DNA of 64,000 nucleotides, from assembly GCA_964428355.1 (NCBI GenBank), contig CAYRYU010000028.1, positions 1 to 64,000 on the forward strand. The letters are read 5' to 3'. This stretch comes from CAYRYU01 sp964428355. GTDB lineage: Bacteria; Muiribacteriota; Ozemobacteria; Ozemobacterales; Ozemobacteraceae. The notes under the pieces were generated by a model, which was given only the letters and a program-made list of their open reading frames with translations, ran no database searches and was not told the origin of the DNA. Of this stretch, positions 8,839-17,238 are shown piece after piece; position 1 is the stretch's first letter; each line of letters starts with the position of its first letter. The translations under genes and the position numbers were made by a program.

Positions 8839-8867
8839 ATTCTGCAGGAAATCCGGCAATTCGTCAA
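8839..8867 (-). promoter_or_regulatory. Sigma70-type promoter for the PGQG/proline-repeat gene
   Basis: Minus strand: TTGACG (8867-8862), 17-bp spacer, CAGAAT (8844-8839). The leader would be about 100 bases, ending in AAAAGGAGGG before ATG 8732. A 9-bp imperfect inverted repeat (8879-8906) lies just upstream of the -35 box and could be an activator site or the end of the preceding transcript. Confidence 0.55.
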
Positions 8868-8976
8868 TGGATTTTCGTCAGATTCCCCTGATTCCCAAGG
8901 GGGATCTCCCACAAAGTTCAGGGTCTCCTGCTGTTTCGCCCAACAGAATTCTGATATTGGATGGGGCGCGGGGTAC

Positions 8977-10182
8977 CTAAATGTTTGGTTGCCTTGCAAG
9001 GAGTTCCTTGATCTCGACGAATCGGTCGTAGATTTGCCGGGACTGTTGCGCCGCAAGGTTGAAAGGATGGTTGAGGGAAGGCTCCGCCGATCCCGCGTGC
9101 AGGGTCTTCGCAACTAGATGATGACCTTCGAGGCAAATCCTCAATTTCGAGAAGATCCGGTCGTTGAGGTCCTGGCGCTCCTGCTCGATCAGGCGCAGGG
9201 TATTGCGGGTTCTTTCAACTATGGCATCCACAAGTTTCGTGACGAATTCCGGATGGTTGTCCACATAGTTCTCGATGTCTTCCATTCCCAATACTACAGC
9301 CTGTACCGGAGTCACGCAAAAGACATCGGCGGTTCGCTTTACATCAGGGATAGGGAGATCCATGTTGAGGAGGACTGCGATCTCTCCGATGATGGTTCCC
9401 GGTTCGTCCATCCGCAGGGAGGATGTTGGGCTGAAAGCCACTTCGACCGTTCCTTCGGTGAGAAGGAAAAGTCGGTTTCCCAGAGTTCCCTTTTTGCAGA
9501 GGCAGGATCCTTTGGGAAAACTCTGGACTTTGTCCTGGCCAGCGGGGGGGCGAATGACGCAACTGCTTACGGAAGAACTGGTCGCTGCTGCGGGCGCGGT
9601 TTCCAGCTCCCGGGCAAGAAGGGCCAGCGGATGTTCCTTGATTTCAGAAAGGAAATCCCGCGGTACCTTGCTTCCGAGGACCGCGGAGGGAAGACGTTCC
9701 AGCTCGTTGAGAAGCGACTGGAAAGCCCGGCAGGAATTGAAAACCAGTTGTCCAACCGATGTCTGCGCACCGAGCATGGAGACGAAAAGATCGATGCTCG
9801 CCTTCAGTTTGCGGGCGAAGGAGGTGCAAATGCGGAGTCCGATTCCCGGGGTTTCGAAAAGGGCTTCGTTGAGGTGTTCCTCGGGGACGGTAGGGACCCT
9901 TTCGACTTCGGACGGGGTCAGTGCGACCACGGAGAAGTTCTGGGGTTCCTTCAACAAGGCTCCGATTTCTCCGAATAGCTGAAGGGGCTTGTCGAGTACC
10001 TTCTTGATCCGGGTGCCGGGCGAAACGATCGGAGTCGCATCCGGAGCGGATTCCAGGGCCTCGAGGAGGGCGAAAGACCCCTTTTTTACCGCGAAAAACT
10101 CGGAAAGGACCTTTCCTTTCAGAAAGACAAATTCCCCTGGGTTGAACAACTGCACTTTCGACCCCTTCTCGCTGCCTACCAT
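8977..10182 (-). CDS. Protein with two cyclic-nucleotide-binding domains and no DNA-binding domain
   Basis: 401 residues from ATG 10182; the frame continues upstream but that part looks non-coding. Domain 1 (about 5-115: LFNPGEFVFLKGK, FGEIGALLKEP) and domain 2 (about 225-340: SFPKGSCLCKKGTLGNRLFLLTEG, IIGEIAVLLNM, VKRTADVFCV) follow the CRP/PKA beta-roll. Domain 2 keeps the Glu of GE(I/L)A and an Arg-Thr in its phosphate-binding cassette, so cAMP or cGMP binding is plausible. Domain 1 lacks the Arg. A helical linker joins them and a helical tail follows, with no helix-turn-helix seen. It could be an effector of the several adenylate cyclases in the window. Confidence 0.75.
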   Translation of the reverse strand: MVGSEKGSKVQLFNPGEFVFLKGKVLSEFFAVKKGSFALLEALESAPDATPIVSPGTRIKKVLDKPLQLFGEIGALLKEPQNFSVVALTPSEVERVPTVPEEHLNEALFETPGIGLRICTSFARKLKASIDLFVSMLGAQTSVGQLVFNSCRAFQSLLNELERLPSAVLGSKVPRDFLSEIKEHPLALLARELETAPAAATSSSVSSCVIRPPAGQDKVQSFPKGSCLCKKGTLGNRLFLLTEGTVEVAFSPTSSLRMDEPGTIIGEIAVLLNMDLPIPDVKRTADVFCVTPVQAVVLGMEDIENYVDNHPEFVTKLVDAIVERTRNTLRLIEQERQDLNDRIFSKLRICLEGHHLVAKTLHAGSAEPSLNHPFNLAAQQSRQIYDRFVEIKELLARQPNI

Positions 10183-10472
10183 GTACGCTTTCTTTCCACG
10201 GTGGTGCTTTCTATTTTTTCTTCCAGGATCCTCCCACCAATTTTGATGATAGCAATTTGTCTCCTGGCCCGCAAGGAAAAAGGCATTATCTTCCTCGGTT
10301 TTCGAGATTGGCCGTGGGAGCGGCTTTCCTCGCAAATCTCTGCATATTTTGCGTAACAACTCTGGCGGAATCAAGGATCCCGGTGGGATTTGATTTTCGG
10401 GCAAATTGTTGTTAGGGATAAAAGGGGGCGAGGTTGCGTTTGGGCGACAATTTCGCTCCGGAGGTACGACAA
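10183..10472. promoter_or_regulatory. Divergent intergenic region, candidate promoter for the cNMP-binding gene
   Basis: No convincing gene here. On the minus strand TTGCGG (10274-10269), a 17-bp spacer and TATCAT (10251-10246) make a fair promoter for the gene starting at 10182 (leader about 57 bases); the -35 match is weak (3 of 6). I see no clear promoter for the rightward gene at 10473. Confidence 0.35.
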
Positions 10473-11189
10473 ATGAGTTTCCCGAGGTTTCGAGGTTTCG
10501 TGCTCTTGATCCCCTTGTTTTTCCTTTTTCTTCCCGGTTCATCGGTTCTTGCGGGAAAGGAAGCGGTTCCTTTGCCTCCGGGGATGAAGGAAGCGACCGA
10601 GTTCCTGCCCAGGGAAGAAGATGGAACCGCTGTGGGACCCGACGGGTCTCCCGTTTTGGCTTTCTTTTGCGAACCGGCGGACCTGGAACCGATCGAGAAA
10701 CAACAGGCTCCAGCCCTGAACAGGTATTTCATCCTGACGACGGGTCCCCTTGTGAGCACCGACGCAAGCGGATCAGGGGCGGTCTATGCGAATCTGAGGA
10801 GTCGCATCGAGGTCACCCACGAACCTGCCGAAAAGATCCGGGAGATTCGGACCGCCCTCGAAACCTCCGGTGATCAGCCGGGCTTTCTTGCAGTTTTCAA
10901 GGAAAAAGTCGGAAAGAAGCCCGCTCTCGACCTCGGAATCATTGGCAAGAAGAAGACCTTCATCATCTCGACGACAGTTTCCTGGGAGATGGGAACCGAA
11001 GAAAAGGGGCCGGAAAAAGTCCCCGTTTCCAAGACCACTGCGGTTCTGCGCTTCCGCGGCCAGATCTATTTTTTCCAGGGGGTGGGCAAGATCAAGACCT
11101 GGAGAGACGTGGTCGTGATCGAAGAAGGGGTCGCCGCCTGGGTCCAGAGTTTCATCCCTCCGGACATCCAGGACCTGCAAACCGACTGA
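10473..11189 (+). CDS. Secreted protein of unknown function
   Basis: 238 residues from ATG 10473, chosen because GGAGGT lies 8 bases upstream; an in-frame ATG at 10434 lacks this. Residues 1-28 form a signal peptide (FVLLIPLFFLFLPGSSVLA). The mature protein is about 210 residues, mixed alpha/beta, with one cysteine and a C-terminal half rich in alternating hydrophobics (LDLGIIGKKKTFIISTTVSW; TTAVLRFRGQIYFFQGVGKI). The extreme C-terminus (WRDVVVIEEGVAAWVQSF) looks like the last elements of a compact domain. I recognise no family. It stands alone, divergent from the cyclic-nucleotide-binding gene. Confidence 0.65.
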   Translation: MSFPRFRGFVLLIPLFFLFLPGSSVLAGKEAVPLPPGMKEATEFLPREEDGTAVGPDGSPVLAFFCEPADLEPIEKQQAPALNRYFILTTGPLVSTDASGSGAVYANLRSRIEVTHEPAEKIREIRTALETSGDQPGFLAVFKEKVGKKPALDLGIIGKKKTFIISTTVSWEMGTEEKGPEKVPVSKTTAVLRFRGQIYFFQGVGKIKTWRDVVVIEEGVAAWVQSFIPPDIQDLQTD

Positions 11190-11278
11190 TTCCCGCGGAT
11201 GGGGTCGGGTCGTTTGCGAAGCGCCATCCGGGCTGCAAACGCCCACTCCCCGCATCGTGCGGGTCGGGATTGCGAAGG

Positions 11279-11638
11279 TTACAACAGAACTTGGACTTCG
11301 GCTTCCTGGGTGGTGGGACAGGACTCGGCATAGAGGAAGATCCCGACCATTTCAAAAACCTTCATGTTCAGGTCGGTCAGGCCGGAAACAACCAGTCGGC
11401 CTCCTTTGCCATCGACGATTCTCTCGGCCAGGTCGAGAATCGCCGCCACCGTCGGACTGCTTATTGTAAGGGCATGGCCAAAGTCGAAGATGAACCGGAC
11501 GAACCCCTCATCGATCTTCTGTTGTACAACCGTCGAGAGCTTGGATCCGGCGTCCTCTGTCAAGGGGCCCTGGGTATAAACCACGGCCACCTTGCCGCGA
11601 ACCTCGATTCGAACGGAAAAATCTTCACTCTTCTGCAT
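11279..11638 (-). CDS. STAS-domain protein (anti-sigma-factor-antagonist-like)
   Basis: 119 residues forming a single STAS domain: VAVVYTQGPLTEDAGSKL, FIFDFGHALTISSPTVAAIL and GGRLVVSGLTDLNMKVFEMVG follow the SpoIIAA/RsbV order. The segment corresponding to the phosphorylated DSSG loop reads TISSPT, so the aspartate is absent while serines remain. Such proteins bind an anti-sigma kinase or a phosphatase partner; neither is encoded nearby. The gene has its own promoter with a palindrome between the -35 and -10 boxes and an extremely short leader, so it looks like a tightly controlled single-gene unit. A second STAS protein is at 52077-52418. Confidence 0.75.
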   Translation of the reverse strand: MQKSEDFSVRIEVRGKVAVVYTQGPLTEDAGSKLSTVVQQKIDEGFVRFIFDFGHALTISSPTVAAILDLAERIVDGKGGRLVVSGLTDLNMKVFEMVGIFLYAESCPTTQEAEVQVLL

Positions 11639-11649
11639 AATTTTCCCAA

Positions 11650-11678
11650 AGTATACCAGAAAAGTTTCTGGGAGTCAC
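11650..11678 (-). promoter_or_regulatory. Promoter of the STAS gene with a palindromic operator in the spacer
   Basis: Minus strand: GTGACT (11678-11673), 17-bp spacer, TATACT (11655-11650). A perfect inverted repeat, CCAGAAAAGTTTCTGG (11656-11671, 7-bp arms and 2-bp centre), fills the spacer and abuts the -10 box. This is the usual place for a repressor site. The start codon is only 11 bases past the -10 box. Confidence 0.6.
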
Positions 11679-11703
11679 ACAAAACGTGAACCGAAAAAAC
11701 TTT

Positions 11704-14700
11704 TCAGAATTTGAAGATCTTTTTCAGGTCCTTTCCGATCTTTTTCAACTCCTTTCCGACAGATTTCGGGGTGATGACTTCCTTGGTGGGCGTGGCGACC
11801 GGTGCGGGAGCGGGAGTGGGGCCGGGAGTCGGTAGTGGTGCCTGGCCCGAAGCCGTGGCAGGAATCGGAGGAGGGGCCTTGGCGTCCGATGGGGCTGTCG
11901 GAGGAGTTCCGGTGGCGTTCGTTTGGCCGTCCAGGCCGCCCAGAATTTTCCCGAGGTCGCCTCCGATGATCTTTCCGATGTCCTTGCCGGAAATCTTTCC
12001 CGGCTTTCCCGCGGTTGCCCCTGCGGTCCCCGAGGCGCTCTGGTCTCCGGATTTTCCGAGAACGGCGTCTTTCAGCAAGTCCCCGGCGGTCTTTTCGATC
12101 GCTTTTTGGAGAAGCTTTTCCACCTTGAGGTCGATCGAGGGGGAAAGGAGGCTTCCTTTGACCCCAACGGGGATCTGGAGGGACTCCTGTTTTCCGATCA
12201 GCTGTGAAAGAATCTGGCTTCCCTGACAGGCTTTCCGTGTGAGCGTCAGCTGGGCCGTTCCCTTCAGGGTCGTATCCAGTCCCACCGAGCCTTTGTACCC
12301 GATCTGTCCGTAGCCGCTCTTGAAAAGAAGGTCATCGGAATCCATCCGTCCGTTCTTGAAAAGGAAGTTTCCGTTGAGGCCGGTGATGGTGCCGCTGGCC
12401 AGTTCGTTTGCGCTAAGCACCTGGAATATCTGCGCTGCAACAGGGGGCGCTTGATACCTGCCGGATTTCATCGACAGCATGGAGTTGCCTTCGAGGCTGT
12501 TGAGGCCGGTGGTGTTCCCCTCGGCCTTGAACGCGAGGTCGACGCCACCCGAAAGGACGTTTTTCATGCTGGTGTTTTTGGCGAGAAACTCCTGCGTCTG
12601 GACCCCGGTTCCCTTGGTGTCGAAGGAAAACCTGATGGGGCTTTCCTTGAGGAAAAATTTCGCGGAACCGGAGAGGCTGCCTCCGAAAACCACGGCTTTC
12701 ATGTTGGTCACCGTCAGGATTCCATCCGTGAAGGTGAATGGGGTCTCGAGGCCGGTATAGGGGAACCGGAACACGCTTCCGCCCTTGGAGACGGGGGCGA
12801 TGAACTCGCCTGAAGGGATCTTGCCGACTCCCGAAACCACGATCCTGTCGATGGGGCCCGAGACCTTCCCGGATCCGGACCCGATCCCGGTTGCCTGATA
12901 CCCGGTTCCCGTCATGAAGAAAGCCGAGATATCCGTCAGGTCCAGGGGTTGGAGAAAGTATTCGAAAGAAAGCTTGAAAGCGGACCAGTCGTCAATCCTG
13001 CCCTTGATCCGTATCGTTGAGCTTCCCCATGCGGCCTGGATGCCATCCACGGAAAGGCCTCGGTTGTCGAAACTCGCAGGCCCGGAAATCCCCGTGAGCG
13101 GGCGAAGGAGCGCCTTGTGGGAAAACCCTGCGCCTGCAAGCTTCGCGGTTCCCTTCAGATCGGGTTGGTGCGCCTTTCCGGAAAGGGCAAGGCCGAGATC
13201 CGCCTTGCCGGAAAAGACCACTTCCTGGTCGAAGGACGGGACATTCTTGAGAAGAAGCCTCCTGACGAGGCCCAGGTCGCCTCCCTCGAGCTTGAGGTTG
13301 GTCTGCAGTTGGGGCTTGGCGAAGTCCGTCAGGGTACCGGAACCCGACAGGGTTCCCCCGAGGGTTTTCCCCTCCAGTTTTTCCAGCCGGACCGAGGAAA
13401 GGTTTCCCTGGACGGTTCCGGAAAGGTTCTGAAAGTCAAGGTCCCGCTCGGGAATGGAGAAGAAGGCCCCTTCGAGGCGGATCGTCGCTTTCGGAGCAGG
13501 TTTCCTGACCGTCCCTCCGATCTGGGCATCCAGATCTGCCCGGCCTCCCATCCGGGTCTTTTTCTTGAAGAGTTCGTTCTCGATCGGAAGGGCTTTCTGG
13601 AGCTGTGCCAGATCGACTCTGGCGGAGGCTTCCAGCTTGATTTCCGGATCCTTGGCGTTCTGCAGGGTTCCGGACAACGAAACGGTGTTTCCCAGGATGG
13701 CGACGCGGGTCTTTTCGATCACGATCCGGCCTTTCTCGAGGCCCAGGCCATCGATCTTCCCGGAGAGCTCCTCGACCAGGACCGGGTCGATTCCAGCCGC
13801 AGGAGTGAACTGGAGGCTCTTGCCCGAAACCTGGCCCGCAAGCTCGAAATTGCCCGGGAGGAGCCGGAAAGCCCCCTTGTACTTTGCGGCTCCGGAAGGC
13901 TTGAACCCAGCGGCCGCGGCGGGCAAAACCTTGTGGAGGTTTTTGAACGCTTCCGCCGTGCTCACATCAAGGTCGATATCCCCCGAGCCCTCCAACCGGG
14001 GCTCGAAGGCGAGCGATCCCTTACGGGATTCGACGCGGATTCCGGAGGTACTGGCGGACAGGTTCTCCCAGTTCAGGACTCCGGCGGAAAACGTTACCTG
14101 GGCATCGCTGAGGACCACGGGTTGGGAAACGAGCGGATGGCTCCCTTTCAGGTTCTTGGGGGAAACGACGGCGGACATCGAGGCAAGCTTCCCGCCCGCG
14201 ATTTCCAGACGGACCTGGGCACCCAGTTTTCCCTCCGACAATGTCACGGGAAGTTCGGGGATAAGGTCGCCGAAAAGTTCGAAGACCTTTCCGACCTCCA
14301 TTGGACCGACCTTGAAGGCTCCCTCGGCGTTCAGGGGCGATAGACTCGACGCCCGGAACTCACCGCTGGCGGGAAGCCAGGGATCGACGTTCAGGACCAG
14401 ATCCTTGATCTCGATGCTCCCGGAGAGATCGTAGACGAGGTTTCCTTTGAAGGAAATCGAGCGGGTGTCCCTCGGAATCGCCCTTCCCTTGGGGAGATAC
14501 GGTTCGAGGAGCTTCGGATCGGGAAGGTCTACCGAAACCTGGGCGAGTATCTTTCCCGAGGAATCTGCCTTTCCGGTGAGGTTCAGCTGGATGGACTCAT
14601 CGAGGCTGCCGGACAGCTCGAAAGGGAGTGTCCCTCCGAATGCAGATTTCTGCAATGAACCCTTGGTGATGCCCAGCCGATGCGATTTTCCCGTGCTCCG

Positions 14701-15321
14701 GTCATCCAGCCGGACTTCGAAACCCTGCAGTTCGAGAAGTTTCAGGGGGAGCGCCTGAGGGGTGATCGGGGCTGCCTCGGCGGAAGCGGTCGCGGCGGGC
14801 GATGCTTGGGCGCGGGGAAGAACAATGGTTCCGGACGAATCCCTGACGAGGTTGAAGCTCGCGGAGCTGATGTAGATGTTTTCGATGACGAGGTTCATTC
14901 CAAGGATTTCCCAGATGTCGGGGGTCACCGAAACCAGTCCCAGGCTGCCGGAAGGCTGCAACGGCATGGATTCGGAACCCAAACGGATGTCCGACATGAC
15001 GATCGTCGGAAACTTCAGCTGGATATCCCCCACCTGGACCGGGACACCGAGCTTTTCCGAAGCGATGCCCTCGAACTGCTTCTTCAACTTTGCCGGGTCG
15101 AGATAACTCACGAAAAAGAAGTAGAGCCCACCGACAGCTACCAGGAAAAAAGCGATGATCCCCAGGATGATCCGGCGAAGGAGTTTCCTCTTTCCCGAGG
15201 GGGGCTGGGGATCCACCGGGTCGGCCTGGGGTGTGGCCTGAAGGGGTTGAGACTGGTCTTCCCCGGCCGGGGGAGTCGGAGAGCCGGATTCCGGTGGAAC
15301 CGGGGGTTGCTCGTCTGCCAT
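11704..15321 (-). CDS. AsmA-like large periplasmic protein
   Basis: 1205 residues from ATG 15321, which has GAGGAAG 6-7 bases upstream. A Pro/Ser-rich cytoplasmic head is followed by one transmembrane helix (about 48-70, LGIIAFFLVAVGGLYFFFVS). Then comes a long beta-rich chain beginning KKQFEGIASEKLGVPVQVGDI and ending with the AsmA C-terminal pattern (LEGNSMLSMKSGRYQAPPVA ... VGVKGSLLSPSIDLKVEKLL). After that is an Ala/Pro/Thr-rich tail and a final helix rich in Lys. AsmA/TamB/YhdP-family proteins span the periplasm and carry phospholipids to the outer membrane, so this gene supports a diderm envelope. The Ala/Pro tail and terminal Lys helix are additions to the usual AsmA length. It is a single gene divergent from the lipoprotein at 15500. 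Confidence 0.8.
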   Translation of the reverse strand: MADEQPPVPPESGSPTPPAGEDQSQPLQATPQADPVDPQPPSGKRKLLRRIILGIIAFFLVAVGGLYFFFVSYLDPAKLKKQFEGIASEKLGVPVQVGDIQLKFPTIVMSDIRLGSESMPLQPSGSLGLVSVTPDIWEILGMNLVIENIYISSASFNLVRDSSGTIVLPRAQASPAATASAEAAPITPQALPLKLLELQGFEVRLDDRSTGKSHRLGITKGSLQKSAFGGTLPFELSGSLDESIQLNLTGKADSSGKILAQVSVDLPDPKLLEPYLPKGRAIPRDTRSISFKGNLVYDLSGSIEIKDLVLNVDPWLPASGEFRASSLSPLNAEGAFKVGPMEVGKVFELFGDLIPELPVTLSEGKLGAQVRLEIAGGKLASMSAVVSPKNLKGSHPLVSQPVVLSDAQVTFSAGVLNWENLSASTSGIRVESRKGSLAFEPRLEGSGDIDLDVSTAEAFKNLHKVLPAAAAGFKPSGAAKYKGAFRLLPGNFELAGQVSGKSLQFTPAAGIDPVLVEELSGKIDGLGLEKGRIVIEKTRVAILGNTVSLSGTLQNAKDPEIKLEASARVDLAQLQKALPIENELFKKKTRMGGRADLDAQIGGTVRKPAPKATIRLEGAFFSIPERDLDFQNLSGTVQGNLSSVRLEKLEGKTLGGTLSGSGTLTDFAKPQLQTNLKLEGGDLGLVRRLLLKNVPSFDQEVVFSGKADLGLALSGKAHQPDLKGTAKLAGAGFSHKALLRPLTGISGPASFDNRGLSVDGIQAAWGSSTIRIKGRIDDWSAFKLSFEYFLQPLDLTDISAFFMTGTGYQATGIGSGSGKVSGPIDRIVVSGVGKIPSGEFIAPVSKGGSVFRFPYTGLETPFTFTDGILTVTNMKAVVFGGSLSGSAKFFLKESPIRFSFDTKGTGVQTQEFLAKNTSMKNVLSGGVDLAFKAEGNTTGLNSLEGNSMLSMKSGRYQAPPVAAQIFQVLSANELASGTITGLNGNFLFKNGRMDSDDLLFKSGYGQIGYKGSVGLDTTLKGTAQLTLTRKACQGSQILSQLIGKQESLQIPVGVKGSLLSPSIDLKVEKLLQKAIEKTAGDLLKDAVLGKSGDQSASGTAGATAGKPGKISGKDIGKIIGGDLGKILGGLDGQTNATGTPPTAPSDAKAPPPIPATASGQAPLPTPGPTPAPAPVATPTKEVITPKSVGKELKKIGKDLKKIFKF

Positions 15322-15407
15322 ATGTCGCTTCCTCGTTCTGGAGATGATTCCCCGGGAGTTATTCCTTCCGGGCGAGGGGGATCGCAAAGGATCCTCCGAC
15401 ACTCCCG

Positions 15408-15436
15408 ATACTACCACCGTTTTCCCGGGGGGTAAA
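15408..15436 (-). promoter_or_regulatory. Candidate promoter for the AsmA-like gene
   Basis: Minus strand: TTTACC (15436-15431), 17-bp spacer, TAGTAT (15413-15408), giving a leader of about 80 bases. Each hexamer matches consensus at 4 positions, so support is moderate. Confidence 0.4.
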
Positions 15437-15499
15437 TTGGCCGAAAAAAACCTTCAAATCCCGGGGGGGCTCCGCCGAAACATATAGAGAAGCAGGTAT

Positions 15500-16975
15500 A
15501 TGGAGAGAATTCGCCTTTTGCGCAACCTTACGATCATCTGTTCGGTGCTCCTCATGTTCATCGGTACGAGTTGCGTTCAGTCAGGGGACTTGCGGATGAC
15601 CCCCCTTCCCGCCGAAGAGACATACTCCGTGGGCGGCAAGGTCGTGCTTTCCGATCTGGTCCAGTTCGACCTTCTCCAGTTTTCGGGAGCTTACACCCCC
15701 GGCATTGCCAAGGTCAGCGACTTTTCGATCTTCAAGGCTGGGGTTGGAGGAAAATCCTCCACCGTCGAGAAAACCGGGAAATTCACGGTCCTGAAGGTGC
15801 CCTATTCGGAGGACATGCTCCTCAAGGTCGAATCCGGGAAAGTGGTCCTTCTGAGGCGTGTCTTTCCAAAGGACCTGAAATACTCGGACGTCACCCAGCT
15901 GACCGTGGACCTGGAAACGACGGCAAAGGCTCTCATCTGGCAGGCGGCAGCAGAGGGGGGAAAAGAACTCACCCAGTGGGACATCGAAGCTCGCGAGTAT
16001 GACAATCTCATCCAGGACATCCTGACCGCCCTTCGGTTGGCGCTGAAAATGGACAAGTCGGACGTTCCCGATACCGTCATCGACCTGGACATGGTTCTGG
16101 AACCCGTCCAGACAGCGGCGGATGCGATCGAGGCGCGCGAGGAAGTCCTGACGGAGGCGAATTCGGTTCTGCAGAATCTCGTTCTTCGCGAAGACCAGAG
16201 TCTTCTCGGCCACTATCTTTCCCCCGATTTCGGAAACGACTGGGATTCGACCGCCTCCTGGCAGGATGCGATGAGCCAGACCGCGGCGTATTTCAAGACC
16301 TACGACATAACCGCCGCCTCGTATACGATCGCCCAGATGGAGTTCCTGGCCTCCTCCCAGGCACGCATCAGGACCTTCATGGATGCCTCCTACGTTCTTC
16401 ATCCCTTTGGAACCGCCGGTACCACGAAAACCTACTGCTCGGACGTGATCTGGAAGAAGGAAGGGTCGTTCTGGAAGATACTGAGAAATTTCCCCTATAA
16501 ATCGACCGATCCCACCCAGGTTGGAGCGGACGTCCGGTGGGGCGAGATCTCGCGGGCCCATGTCCGTCTCCAGCAGGCAATCTTCGCGGAGAATCTGGAT
16601 GTACTTGAAGAGCTGATCTCCCCTAACTTCGGCAACGACTGGGACTACACCAGCACTCAGAATGACCTTATTGAAACAGCCCGCCAGAGGTTTTCCTACA
16701 GTGACGTCAAGGTCTCGACCTATACGATCAACAAGATCGGCTTCATCGGATCGGATCTCGCGGACGTGTATTGCTCCGCCGAAGTCAGGGTGATCAAGCT
16801 TGCCCCGGGAATCGACCTGGATTCCGGTCCAATCAATGCCGTGGTGAGATGGCGGCAGGAAAACGGAGCATGGAAGCTTTTCCGGAACCTTCCATACCGC
16901 TTCAAGCATCCTCGAAACATCACCTATACCGGGGCGATCGTCAACCCCGCGATGGGATTTTCCGGAAACCACTGA
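15500..16975 (+). CDS. Lipoprotein with a duplicated C-terminal domain
   Basis: 491 residues. Residues 1-25 end in a lipobox-like LLMFIGTSC, so it is probably a lipoprotein. The C-terminal half contains two copies of a domain of about 120 residues. Copy 1 has LSPDFGNDWDSTASWQDAM ... SYTIAQMEF ... WKKEGSFWKILRNFPYKS. Copy 2 has ISPNFGNDWDYTSTQNDLI ... TYTINKIGF ... WRQENGAWKLFRNLPYRF. The layout (helices, then strands ending with a W-K-hydrophobic-R motif) resembles NTF2/SnoaL-like folds. The N-terminal 200 residues contain a beta region like a carboxypeptidase-regulatory module (GIAKVSDFSIFKAG) and a helical bundle. No catalytic residues can be named. Confidence 0.65.
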   Translation: MERIRLLRNLTIICSVLLMFIGTSCVQSGDLRMTPLPAEETYSVGGKVVLSDLVQFDLLQFSGAYTPGIAKVSDFSIFKAGVGGKSSTVEKTGKFTVLKVPYSEDMLLKVESGKVVLLRRVFPKDLKYSDVTQLTVDLETTAKALIWQAAAEGGKELTQWDIEAREYDNLIQDILTALRLALKMDKSDVPDTVIDLDMVLEPVQTAADAIEAREEVLTEANSVLQNLVLREDQSLLGHYLSPDFGNDWDSTASWQDAMSQTAAYFKTYDITAASYTIAQMEFLASSQARIRTFMDASYVLHPFGTAGTTKTYCSDVIWKKEGSFWKILRNFPYKSTDPTQVGADVRWGEISRAHVRLQQAIFAENLDVLEELISPNFGNDWDYTSTQNDLIETARQRFSYSDVKVSTYTINKIGFIGSDLADVYCSAEVRVIKLAPGIDLDSGPINAVVRWRQENGAWKLFRNLPYRFKHPRNITYTGAIVNPAMGFSGNH

Positions 16976-17238
16976 CCCAGGACTCGACATAACGCCATTT
17001 TCCGGTTTCCGAGATGATCGGAGCGGGCTCCGGCTTCCTTGCAAAAGGCGTTGGAATTGCGGGTGGTGGGGACTGGACAAGCGAAGGATATTATGGTAAT
17101 CTCGCGTGGTTATCGAGGCGGGGTCTGTCTGAGACCCCCGCGGAGAGTGATCTCGGGCCATTTCACCCGGGCGTCTCTCCGGTGGAAATCAAGGATCTGT
17201 TCTGACCGAAGGCCGAAAAAAAATACGGAGGTAACACG
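16976..17238 (+). other. Untranslated region with hairpins before the RlpA-like gene
   Basis: 263 bases without a gene. They hold a strong hairpin (GCGGGGTCT against AGACCCCCGC, one bulge, about 17119-17142) and a second stem around 17160-17190 (ATTTCACC against GGTGGAAAT, with a bulge), then GGAGG and the TTG start. No T-run follows either stem, so they are not terminators. It matches no riboswitch class I know; I looked for the c-di-AMP (ydaO) and c-di-GMP motifs. Confidence 0.35.

Noticed and set aside
15581..17161. A 526-codon minus-strand frame over the lipoprotein gene
   Set aside because: The plus-strand frame has a lipobox and an internal duplication; the minus frame has neither signal nor motif.
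16976..17238. ydaO (c-di-AMP) or GEMM (c-di-GMP) riboswitch before the RlpA-like gene
   Set aside because: The conserved core sequences of both classes are absent.
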